From Sulfurimonas lithotrophica (GTDB lineage: Bacteria > Campylobacterota > Campylobacteria > Campylobacterales > Sulfurimonadaceae): a stretch of 64,000 bases of DNA. Made by a program: the position numbers and the translations under genes. The first letter of the stretch is position 1, and the number at the start of each line of letters is the position of its first letter. The notes below the pieces were generated by a model. It worked only from the letters and a program-made list of their open reading frames with translations, was not told where the DNA came from and searched no databases. Shown here in pieces: positions 53,912-61,950 of this stretch. The stretch is taken from assembly GCF_009258225.1 (NCBI RefSeq), contig NZ_CP043617.1, positions 2,232,001 to 2,296,000 of the forward strand, given 5' to 3'.

Positions 53912-54269
53912 CACAATCTCCTTTGTTAAATTTCTTACTTCTCTCAATAGCAAGTTCTTTATCTTTTTGTGGAAGTTTTTGACTTTTTTTAATAAAACCG
54001 TGTAGCAAAATCATACAATCTTTATATATTGTAAATATTACTCTGGCTATCCTGTTTCCGTTTAAATTAGTTCTAACTTCCCACAGTTTGTATTTACTAT
54101 CAATTTTTTTTATAAGAGGCATACCGACTGGCCAACCAAATTCAGCAGTTTTTATATCCTCCCCAATAACTTTTCTATCTTCAATATCCATTGACTTCAA
54201 CCATTCTCTAACAGGCTCATTACCAGAGTCGGTCTTATAAAAGTTGACATCAATGATTTTATTTTCCAA
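53901..54269 (-). CDS. HigB/Gp49-like toxin
   Basis: The 122-residue protein has the PF05973-like pattern: DVNFYKTDSGNEPVREWLKS, then YKLWEVRTNLNGNRIARVIF, then ILLHGFIKKSQKLPQKDKELA. Such toxins cut mRNA on ribosomes. The start is a TTG at 54269 with AGGAG 6 bases upstream. The XRE antitoxin follows. Confidence 0.85.
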   Translation of the reverse strand: MENKIIDVNFYKTDSGNEPVREWLKSMDIEDRKVIGEDIKTAEFGWPVGMPLIKKIDSKYKLWEVRTNLNGNRIARVIFTIYKDCMILLHGFIKKSQKLPQKDKELAIERSKKFNKGDCDEK

Positions 54270-54290
54270 AAGTTACTCCTAATACTAAAA

Positions 54291-54310
54291 GTGTACCAAA
54301 ATTAGTACAC
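54291..54310. promoter_or_regulatory. Operator of the HigBA-like module
   Basis: GTGTAC-N8-GTACAC is a perfect inverted repeat 22 bases upstream of the toxin start. On the minus strand it overlaps a promoter-like TTGACT-N17-TACACT. It fits self-repression by the XRE antitoxin. Confidence 0.6.
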
Positions 54311-54344
54311 AAAGTCAATAACGTTATTTATGATGAAACACATT

Positions 54345-55502
54345 TCAATCTTCCGTATTAAAAAGAAGCCTGTAGCTTGTACTACGTCCGCCTTTTCCTG
54401 CTATCTCTTTTATACAACCATGTTCAAGTAATTTTTTAATATGTCTATTGGCTGTCATTGGGATTGTACCTGTAATCTCTCTATAGTCAGCGTTTGAGAA
54501 TTCATTCTTATTTCCTTGTGAGAGCTTGTCAATAAAAGTACTAAGAAATACACCATGCTCTTTACTTAGTTTTACTGTTTTGCATCTATCCCAGAATTTT
54601 GTCTTTTTGATAATAAACATCACATCTTCATGAGATTTTTCTAAAGCACTTATCAAAATATCAAGATTCCACTCTATCCAACGCGTAAACTTAAAATGTC
54701 TGTTCTTATGCAGATTGGTAGTCATATCCAGTGTCTCATAATACGCCCCACGTTTGGTATAAATAGTCGTTGACATAGAATAGATTTTATGCGCCTCTTT
54801 CATATCTCTAGAGAGTATGAAATCTGCTATTGCCCTAGAGATTCTTCCATTTCCATCATCATAAGGGTGGATAGAGACAAACCATAGATGCGCCAATGCG
54901 CTTTTAATATACGGATCATCATCACTCTCATTACAATACTTGATAAGAGAGTCTATATCTTTTTCTATCAAATCATGTGGTGGTGCAACATACTTTACCT
55001 TTGTTCCTTCTCTACTAAATGCATTTTCAACCACTTTCATATCATCATAATCTCTAAATTGACCGATATTTATTTTTTTAATACCTTCATAACCGCTATT
55101 GTTTGCAAACAAGGCATTATGCCAACCATGTAGTCTCTCTATAGATAATGATTCGTTATTTCTATGACTATCTAGCATAAGAGCTACGAGATTATCAGTA
55201 TGTCTTGTTGACATATCTTCTGACGAGATATAAGCTTGATTTATTGCTTTGGCTACAGAGTCTCTTACAGATTCTCTGCGTAGGTGTTCACCTTCTATTT
55301 GAGAGGTATTGACTATCTCATTGGTAAGATTGGCTATTTCAAGTTCATCAATATCTTTTTTATTTGCAAAAGCAAGAATACCGGAAATCAAACCTCTAAG
55401 GTATTCTACTCGTTTTAATTTCTCTGCTAGTTTCTCTTTATCATATGGAAAGTTTGGATAATCTTCATGTTCCCATATCCACTTTTTGGTACTATTTGTC
55501 AT
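54345..55502 (-). CDS. Fic-domain protein with C-terminal winged helix
   Basis: The 385-residue protein carries the Fic active-site motif HPYDDGNGRISRAI (HPFx(D/E)GNGR type), so it probably transfers AMP or another nucleotide part to a target. The N-terminal inhibitory motif is TSQIEG within VNTSQIEGEHLRRESV, as in class II, self-inhibited Fic enzymes. Residues about 300-385 form a winged helix with TANRHIKKLLEHGCIKEI. The fusion suggests self-regulation at its promoter, where repeats spaced 34 bp occur. Confidence 0.9.
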   Translation of the reverse strand: MTNSTKKWIWEHEDYPNFPYDKEKLAEKLKRVEYLRGLISGILAFANKKDIDELEIANLTNEIVNTSQIEGEHLRRESVRDSVAKAINQAYISSEDMSTRHTDNLVALMLDSHRNNESLSIERLHGWHNALFANNSGYEGIKKINIGQFRDYDDMKVVENAFSREGTKVKYVAPPHDLIEKDIDSLIKYCNESDDDPYIKSALAHLWFVSIHPYDDGNGRISRAIADFILSRDMKEAHKIYSMSTTIYTKRGAYYETLDMTTNLHKNRHFKFTRWIEWNLDILISALEKSHEDVMFIIKKTKFWDRCKTVKLSKEHGVFLSTFIDKLSQGNKNEFSNADYREITGTIPMTANRHIKKLLEHGCIKEIAGKGGRSTSYRLLFNTED

Positions 55503-55516
55503 AATATTCTCACTTT

Positions 55517-55613
55517 TGTTATGAATAGTTTAGATAATTATAACATAAAATGTTATGAATACTTACTTTATTTGCAACATAAAGTGTTACGAATATAACT
55601 TTTATTCATAACA
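55517..55613. repeat. 34-bp-spaced repeats upstream of the Fic gene
   Basis: The motif TGTTA(T/C)GAATA occurs at 55517-55527, 55551-55561 and 55585-55595, exactly 34 bases apart. A perfect inverted copy, TATTCATAACA, is at 55603-55613. The second and third copies are preceded by AACATAAA(A/G). The middle copy forms a perfect palindrome ATAACAT-AAA-ATGTTAT. They fill the 113-bp gap before the Fic gene and likely bind a regulator, perhaps the Fic winged helix. Confidence 0.65.
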
Positions 55614-55615
55614 TA

Positions 55616-55927
55616 TTAGTTTTCATTTTTACGTTTAAATTTCTTATCGTGAAACTTATACCATTTACATCTTTTTTTATTTTTTATCGAGTATATATTG
55701 TAGGTAAATCTTCTTGAGCAATCTTGACACTCAAAGGTAGCACGGTTTTTAGCTTTGTTGTATTTTACAAACAGGAAGTTGCCGACTTGCTGTCCGGCTT
55801 TATACGTCAACTTTTCATTTTTTAGGTAAGCCTCTTCCGTGAGTTTTGCATCTTCTCTTTGTTTGACGAGCCAAGTCGGCTCTTCATCCTCTTCAAACGG
55901 CTCTGCATCTACAGTATATTTATCCAT
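55616..55927 (-). CDS. Hypothetical protein with one Cys pair
   Basis: The 103-residue protein has an acidic N-terminus (EPFEEDEEPTWLVKQRED) and a very basic C-terminus. ATFECQDCSRRF looks like half a zinc finger and a single Cys follows in KKRCKWYKF, so metal binding is possible. Family not recognised. Its stop lies 2 bases from the inverted repeat before the Fic gene; it begins 11 bases past the kinase gene, so they may form one unit. Confidence 0.65.
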   Translation of the reverse strand: MDKYTVDAEPFEEDEEPTWLVKQREDAKLTEEAYLKNEKLTYKAGQQVGNFLFVKYNKAKNRATFECQDCSRRFTYNIYSIKNKKRCKWYKFHDKKFKRKNEN

Positions 55928-55938
55928 AAAACCAACAC

Positions 55939-56706
55939 CTAAAGTGACTTTATCAACTCAAACCCGTCTTCACATCCGCCTAAATAACCATGTCCAAAGA
56001 GGTTGTAATGGTTTAGATAATGGTATAGATTGTAGATTATTTTTTTAGTATTGTAATGTTTTGATTTTGGATACTCTTTTTCGTAAGAGTCGTAAAACTC
56101 TCTATCAAACCCGCCAAACATTTCTGTCATTGCTATATCTACTTCCCTGTCACCGTAGTATGCAGCCGGATCTATAAGGTATATATACTCATTATCAAAC
56201 ATCACGTTACCGCTCCATAAATCGCCGTGTAACAAACTCGGATGCTTTGTAGTATCGTTTAAAAAAGATTCCAACTTTTTTTTATTTGCATCCAAGATGC
56301 TTTGAAATCTACTTTGAATTGCTTTATCTTGAATTAAAGAGAGTTGATAATTAAGTCTGTATATTATAAAAAATTCACCCCAATTTTTTGAGAGAATATT
56401 TTTTTGAAGGCTTAAACCTATGTGGTTATCTTCAGCGTAACCGTAAAACTCATAAACTCTTTTGTGCATCTTTGCAAGTTCTTTACCAAGTGTTAAGTAC
56501 TGCTCTTTAGAAGGAGATGCAGAATATATTTTTTCCAGATGCATGGAGTTTTCATCTACTTCGTATATTTTTGGGGTAATCACTTTAGCATCCGGGCTTA
56601 AAGCATCCGATAATGCTTTTAATCCATCTGCTTCTTTTAGTAAGCTGTCTTCAAATTGTGTGTGGTTGTGTTTTATAAAAATACTTGACATTTTATATAT
56701 TAGCAT
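55939..56706 (-). CDS. Fructosamine kinase family protein
   Basis: The 255-residue protein has the aminoglycoside/fructosamine kinase fold. The catalytic loop is SLLHGDLWSGNVMF and the metal-binding Asp is in YLIDPAAYYGDREVDIAMTEMFGGF. Such enzymes phosphorylate glycated amines for repair. The ATG at 56706 has AGGA 5 bases upstream and is kept; an internal ATG at 56691 is the alternative. It is divergent from the 108-aa gene. Confidence 0.88.
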   Translation of the reverse strand: MLIYKMSSIFIKHNHTQFEDSLLKEADGLKALSDALSPDAKVITPKIYEVDENSMHLEKIYSASPSKEQYLTLGKELAKMHKRVYEFYGYAEDNHIGLSLQKNILSKNWGEFFIIYRLNYQLSLIQDKAIQSRFQSILDANKKKLESFLNDTTKHPSLLHGDLWSGNVMFDNEYIYLIDPAAYYGDREVDIAMTEMFGGFDREFYDSYEKEYPKSKHYNTKKIIYNLYHYLNHYNLFGHGYLGGCEDGFELIKSL

Positions 56707-56762
56707 ATATATCCTGTATGAGCAATTTTTAGTTTAGATATAATTACTCCAAAGGATAAAAT

Positions 56763-57089
56763 ATGAACGGAACAATAACGGTAACATATAAAATACTTTG
56801 TGACTCTGATCTAAACAAAAAGATCTCGATGCAAGAGTTACTCTCTAACGAAAAAGTAGCTAAAGCAATAAAAAGCGAATTTGCAAAAGGTTTTAGAGAT
56901 ATCTCTCTTTTTTCAAACGACGACGAAGCATCCATGTATATAGAAACAGAAAAAAAACTTCATACCTTTGAAGTAAGTAAAGATGACTTTGCAGACATTT
57001 TAGTTCTTGCGGAAGAAGATGCAAGTTCAAAAAAACTACTCAAAAAAGATTGTGAAAGAGTTGAGTTAGTTGATATAAAAACTATTTAG
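56763..57089 (+). CDS. Hypothetical 108-residue protein
   Basis: The product has no signal or membrane segment and is acidic. It begins MNGTITVTYKILCDSDLNKK, a strand that leads to helices. I do not recognise the family. It has AAGGA before the ATG and TATAAT around 56738, so it is probably real and transcribed by itself. Confidence 0.7.
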   Translation: MNGTITVTYKILCDSDLNKKISMQELLSNEKVAKAIKSEFAKGFRDISLFSNDDEASMYIETEKKLHTFEVSKDDFADILVLAEEDASSKKLLKKDCERVELVDIKTI

Positions 57090-57096
57090 CATAGCT

Positions 57097-57110
57097 TTGA
57101 TTTAAGTCAA
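57097..57110. promoter_or_regulatory. FNR/CRP-like box
   Basis: TTGAT-TTAA-GTCAA matches the FNR consensus TTGAT-N4-ATCAA at 9 of 10 positions. It lies 73 bases before the sensor cyclase at 57183. A CRP/FNR-family regulator could bind it; this is inference from the motif alone. Confidence 0.3.
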
Positions 57111-57182
57111 GCTTCATATTTGGGTTTTTACGATATATTGTTAGCGTTATTTTGTAACAAAAAAAGGGCTAAATAAATTAAG

Positions 57183-59588
57183 ATGCATAAAGATAAACTC
57201 TCAAAAAAAATAGTAATAGCTCTCTTTCTTACAATAACTTTTGTTACCTTCATTACACTTACTACGGTATATACTCTACAGGAGAAACATATAAATGAAA
57301 TCTCTATAGAAGAATTTGAAGATGTATCAAATATACTGATGCAGACAATAAAAAAAGACACTCAGTTATTTAAAGGGCTGAATGAACTTTTACAAAAAGA
57401 TGAAAATACAATCTCTTTAGTTCAAGAAAAAAACAGAGAATGGCTTTTCTTGTACCTTTTCCAAACATATCAAAGTTTTGAAGAGAAGTATGATATTACA
57501 CATTTTTATATACACAATACGGATAAAACCAACCTTGTAAGAATACATGACAGAGAGATGTATTCTGACAGGATAAAACGTTTGACACTCGACAAAGCAT
57601 CCGAGACACTTTTAACAACTTCTGGTATTGAGTTTTCTATGAACCATAACTTTACTCTTCGTGTTGTATCTCCTTTTTTTGATAGAGGAGATTTAATAGG
57701 GTATATAGAACTCGGTGAAGAAATTGACAACATAACAAACCAAATAGCGGATATACACGGTTTAAACATCATACTTACTATAAACAAAAATATTTTTAGC
57801 AAAAAAGATTACGATATATGGAGAGATGATAATTTAAATAATGAAAAATATACAGAACTCAATAACTTCTATATTGCAAATTCAACACTTGCTAAAATAT
57901 CATTAAATAAAAAACTAAAAAATGTACTTGACAGTAAAAAAAGTGTTAAAAATATCCGTGTTTATAACGATGAAATAGCTTATAACGTAAACTCTAAACC
58001 TTTTTATGATTTTGCCGGTAAAGAGGTCGGCAAACTATATGTTATAAATAATGTAACAAATGATATACAAGAGTTACGCGTAGTTATATTTCGTACACTC
58101 TCTATACTTATCATCATTATAATAATCACTGTTTACTTCTTCTACAGATATATAAATAAAATTAACTCTACAATTGATAAATACATGAATAAAATAGAGT
58201 TTAACTATAAATTTGAACAATATATAAATCATATATCTAAATATCTAATATACAACACCGATATCGATATAGGAATCAATAAAGCTCTTGAAGAACTTGG
58301 AATAACATTAGGAGCACATCGCGCATATCTTTTTAAGTTTAAAGATAACTATAAAATTATGGACAATACCCATGAATGGTGTGCTCCTGGAGTAAATTCA
58401 GAACTAAAAAACTTACATAACGAACCGACAAAAGATTTTCAGTGGTGGCTTCAAAAATGTAAGGATTTAAAACCAATAGTCGTTGAAGACATTAATAACC
58501 TTCCAAAAGAGGCACAAAACGAAAAACAATCACTGGTTGAACAAAATATTCGTTCCCTACTTGTATATCCTATTGCTTTTGAAGATAAAACAATAGGTTT
58601 TGTAGGGGTTGACATGGTATTGCATCAGCAGAAATGGAGCAAAACACACCATTCTTTTGTAAAAATAACAGCTAAATCTATCGCCGATATGTTTGAGAGA
58701 AGACTATTTGAAAATGAATTACAACTATCTGCCAAAGTATTTGAAAACAGTTTAGACGGAATTATCATTACGGATGCAGATACAAATATTATTAAAACAA
58801 ACGACTCTTTTTCAAAAATAACAGGTTACTCTAAAAATGACTTAGTAGGTAAAAAACCATCGATTTTAAAGTCCAATTGGCATGATAAAGAGTTTTATGA
58901 AAATATGTGGAAAGAACTAAAAGACAAGTCTGTCTGGGAAGGAGAGATAAAAGACCGCAGAGAAAACGGTGAATTGTATGTGAGTTTCTTGACTATAATT
59001 ATGATTCAAAACAGTGACGGACATATTACAAACTACATTGGAATAAGCAGAGATATAACAGATTTGAAAAAAACTGAAGAACATATAAGATCTTTAGCTT
59101 TTTATGATCCTTTGACAAGCCTTCCAAACAGGACTTTATTTTATGACCGTTTAGAACAAAGTATTCAACTATGTGATAGAAATAAAGGAAAAATGGCACT
59201 TCTTTTTATCGACCTTGATAGTTTTAAAGCTACAAATGACACTCACGGACACCACATGGGAGACGTACTTCTTCAGAGTGTTGCAAAAATACTTACCGGA
59301 TGCATAAGAAAAAGTGACACGGTTAGCAGGTTAGGTGGAGATGAATTCACTGTTATTTTAAGAAAGATACATAATAAAGACGATGTGACAAATATTGCAA
59401 ATAAAATAATAACAGAGTTGTCAAAAACTATAACGATAAACAATATCTCTATAAATATAGGCTGTAGTATAGGTGCTGCAATATACCCCAATGATACACA
59501 AAATGCTCAAGAGCTTATTAAAATGGCTGACAATGCAATGTATAAAGCCAAAACAAATGGAAAAAACCATCTAAGGTTTTATGAATAA
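57183..59588 (+). CDS. Membrane sensor diguanylate cyclase with GAF, PAS and GGDEF
   Basis: The 801-residue protein has a membrane segment near 10-30, a long periplasmic sensor (about 35-295, Cache-like with FIHNTDKTNLVRIHDRE-type and RVVSPFFDRGDLIGYIELG segments), and a second membrane segment near 300-320. A GAF domain follows around 350-505, then PAS around 516-630. The GGDEF domain has the canonical GGDEF at 718-722 with an RKSD I-site, so it should make cyclic di-GMP. There is no EAL domain. No good ribosome site is seen. Confidence 0.9.
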   Translation: MHKDKLSKKIVIALFLTITFVTFITLTTVYTLQEKHINEISIEEFEDVSNILMQTIKKDTQLFKGLNELLQKDENTISLVQEKNREWLFLYLFQTYQSFEEKYDITHFYIHNTDKTNLVRIHDREMYSDRIKRLTLDKASETLLTTSGIEFSMNHNFTLRVVSPFFDRGDLIGYIELGEEIDNITNQIADIHGLNIILTINKNIFSKKDYDIWRDDNLNNEKYTELNNFYIANSTLAKISLNKKLKNVLDSKKSVKNIRVYNDEIAYNVNSKPFYDFAGKEVGKLYVINNVTNDIQELRVVIFRTLSILIIIIIITVYFFYRYINKINSTIDKYMNKIEFNYKFEQYINHISKYLIYNTDIDIGINKALEELGITLGAHRAYLFKFKDNYKIMDNTHEWCAPGVNSELKNLHNEPTKDFQWWLQKCKDLKPIVVEDINNLPKEAQNEKQSLVEQNIRSLLVYPIAFEDKTIGFVGVDMVLHQQKWSKTHHSFVKITAKSIADMFERRLFENELQLSAKVFENSLDGIIITDADTNIIKTNDSFSKITGYSKNDLVGKKPSILKSNWHDKEFYENMWKELKDKSVWEGEIKDRRENGELYVSFLTIIMIQNSDGHITNYIGISRDITDLKKTEEHIRSLAFYDPLTSLPNRTLFYDRLEQSIQLCDRNKGKMALLFIDLDSFKATNDTHGHHMGDVLLQSVAKILTGCIRKSDTVSRLGGDEFTVILRKIHNKDDVTNIANKIITELSKTITINNISINIGCSIGAAIYPNDTQNAQELIKMADNAMYKAKTNGKNHLRFYE

Positions 59589-59672
59589 AAGTAAGCTGTA
59601 ACATATATAAAAAATGATAATATAAATAATGCTGTTTTTGGCATTAAATCAACCTGGCTTAAGAGAATAGAT

Positions 59673-61895
59673 ATGTTTAATTCATTAAAATCAAAATTTA
59701 TAGTATCTTTTGTATCTGTGGAGATTGTATTTTTACTATTAATCTCTCTGATAAATTTTGATTCGCTTGATAAAGCAGCCAAAACTCTTACGGACGAAAA
59801 AATAGACGTCTCAAGTCAACTTTTGACAAAGCTGTTAACAACACCACTTATAACATATGATTTAGCCACGCTCGATGATGTCCTTTTAAATTTTTCAAGT
59901 ATAAAAAACGTTGTTGCGGTCAGTGTTGAGAATGACAACAAAGCGATACTGTCAAGCTTTATAAAAGAAGAATACATAAGCAAAAAAGTTTTTGACGATA
60001 TAGTAAATAACAATAAAACCGTATATAAAAATAAAAACAATACTTATATATATACAACAAAAGATATTTCGGCAGGTTCAAAAAATATAGGTCGAATACA
60101 TTTTATTTTTAACTCTACGGAGAGTTTAAACTCTATAAACAATACAAAGACGCTAACTCTTGTTTTAATAGCAGCCGCACTTATTATAGGTTACTTTATA
60201 GTTTACGTAATAGGAAATAATTTAGGAAACTCTATAAAACAACTTATTAGCATCTCCAACTTACTAAGTAAAGGAAAAGACGTCAAAATTCCTTATAATA
60301 AAAATAGTAAAGATGAAGTAGATTTACTGTTTAATTCTATGTATAAGATGCAAAATATCATCAACGAAAGAACTCTCGCTTTTAAAAATTCAATCAACGA
60401 TTTGGAACACTTTATAGAAGCTTTAAATGCAAGTGCCATAGTTTCTAAAACCGATAAAGACGGTATCATCACATTCGTAAACGATAAATTTTTAAAAGTT
60501 AGCGGTTATACACAAGACGAAGTTATCGGCAAAACCCACAGCATACTCAGAGACCCTGAAGAAGACGACAGTTTTTATGCACAGATGTGGAAGACAATCA
60601 GTTCAAAAAATATTTTTCATAATACTTTTAAATATATCAAAAAAAACGGCGATTCGTTTTACGTAGATGCTACGATAGTACCTTTGCTCGACAATAATGA
60701 AAATATCAAAGAGTACATAGCTATAAGTTATGAAGTAACAGAAATTATAGATGCAAAAGACAAAGCGCTTGAAGCAAAAAAAATCAAAGAAGATTTTTTA
60801 GCAAATATGAGCCATGAGATACGTACGCCTATGAATGCCATAATAGGTTTTACGGAGATTTTAAAAAATAACCTCCATGAAGAGAAAAATGTAAAACACA
60901 TTAAAATCATACAGGAGAGTTCAAACTCGCTTTTACATATTATAAACGATATACTAGATTTTTCTAAAATAGAAAAAGATAAACTGAATATATATGAACA
61001 TCCATTTAACCCTAAAGATAAATTTACAAAAGCTATAGAGTGTTTTAGTCTTGAATCTAAAGAAAAAGACATAAAGATTATAACCGATATAGACACTAAT
61101 CTACCAAAGTGTCTTAACGGAGATGCACTTAGAATATCACAAATACTAAACAATTTTTTAAGCAATGCACTAAAATTTACAAAAAGCGGAAAAAGTATAT
61201 ATGTAAATATTAACTACGACAAAAACTCTTCTATTTTAAATATTATCGTAAAAGATGAGGGTATCGGAATCGGAAAAAAACTTCAAGATAAAATTTTTAA
61301 CGCTTTTGAGCAAGCCGACAGTTCTACAACAAGAAAATTCGGCGGAACGGGACTTGGACTTTCTATATCAAACAAACTAGCCAAACTTATGAATGGAAAT
61401 ATAACCTTAGAGAGTACTGAGGATAAAGGAAGTTCGTTTCATCTGTCCATACCCGTATCTGTATGTCAACAAAAAAATTTAAACCAAAACATACTTTTTG
61501 ATAAAGAACTTGACTATATAAACTTTTCTGGAAATATTTTGGTAGCAGAAGATAACAAAACAAATCAAACCCTTATAAAAATTATACTAGAAGATTTTGG
61601 TTTAACTTTTGAAGTAGTTAATGACGGGTTACAAGCTCTAGATGCAATCAAAAAATCCGAATTTGATTTAATCTTGATGGATGAGAGTATGCCAAATATG
61701 ACGGGAACTCAGGCATATACTGAAATCCGCAAGTACGAAGAACAAAACAACCTTCCAAAAACACCTATAGTCGCACTAACGGCTAACGTACTTGAAGATG
61801 ATAAAAATAAATTTTTAGAACTTGGGATGGACGGCTTTTTGGCAAAACCTATTGACAAAAAAGAATTGGTATCCGTTTTATCAAAATTTTTATAA
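59673..61895 (+). CDS. Hybrid histidine kinase (PAS-HisKA-HATPase-REC)
   Basis: The 740-residue inner-membrane kinase has membrane segments near 7-28 and 160-182 and a short periplasmic sensor. HAMP, then PAS (about 245-365) follow. H381 lies in MSHEIRTPMNAIIGF. The ATP domain has NFLSNALKFT, DEGIGIGKK and GGTGLGLSIS. The C-terminal receiver has D670 in LILMDESMPNMTG. Further phosphotransfer partners are not adjacent. Confidence 0.93.
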   Translation: MFNSLKSKFIVSFVSVEIVFLLLISLINFDSLDKAAKTLTDEKIDVSSQLLTKLLTTPLITYDLATLDDVLLNFSSIKNVVAVSVENDNKAILSSFIKEEYISKKVFDDIVNNNKTVYKNKNNTYIYTTKDISAGSKNIGRIHFIFNSTESLNSINNTKTLTLVLIAAALIIGYFIVYVIGNNLGNSIKQLISISNLLSKGKDVKIPYNKNSKDEVDLLFNSMYKMQNIINERTLAFKNSINDLEHFIEALNASAIVSKTDKDGIITFVNDKFLKVSGYTQDEVIGKTHSILRDPEEDDSFYAQMWKTISSKNIFHNTFKYIKKNGDSFYVDATIVPLLDNNENIKEYIAISYEVTEIIDAKDKALEAKKIKEDFLANMSHEIRTPMNAIIGFTEILKNNLHEEKNVKHIKIIQESSNSLLHIINDILDFSKIEKDKLNIYEHPFNPKDKFTKAIECFSLESKEKDIKIITDIDTNLPKCLNGDALRISQILNNFLSNALKFTKSGKSIYVNINYDKNSSILNIIVKDEGIGIGKKLQDKIFNAFEQADSSTTRKFGGTGLGLSISNKLAKLMNGNITLESTEDKGSSFHLSIPVSVCQQKNLNQNILFDKELDYINFSGNILVAEDNKTNQTLIKIILEDFGLTFEVVNDGLQALDAIKKSEFDLILMDESMPNMTGTQAYTEIRKYEEQNNLPKTPIVALTANVLEDDKNKFLELGMDGFLAKPIDKKELVSVLSKFL

Positions 61896-61938
61896 AAAAA
61901 AGTTTATCAAATATGTAAATAATATACGATTTCATAGC

Positions 61939-61944
61939 TATAAT
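61939..61944 (+). promoter_or_regulatory. -10 element for the ABC transporter (leaderless)
   Basis: TATAAT at 61939-61944 is followed by 6 bases and the ATG at 61951, the same spacing as at 28633. No ribosome site is present between, so transcription probably starts at the ATG. Confidence 0.5.
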
Positions 61945-61950
61945 ATCGTT

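Noticed and set aside
61822-61950. 43-codon N-terminal extension of the ABC transporter
   Set aside because: It is the out-of-frame end of the kinase gene; the ATG at 61951 gives the normal N-terminus and has a -10 box just upstream.
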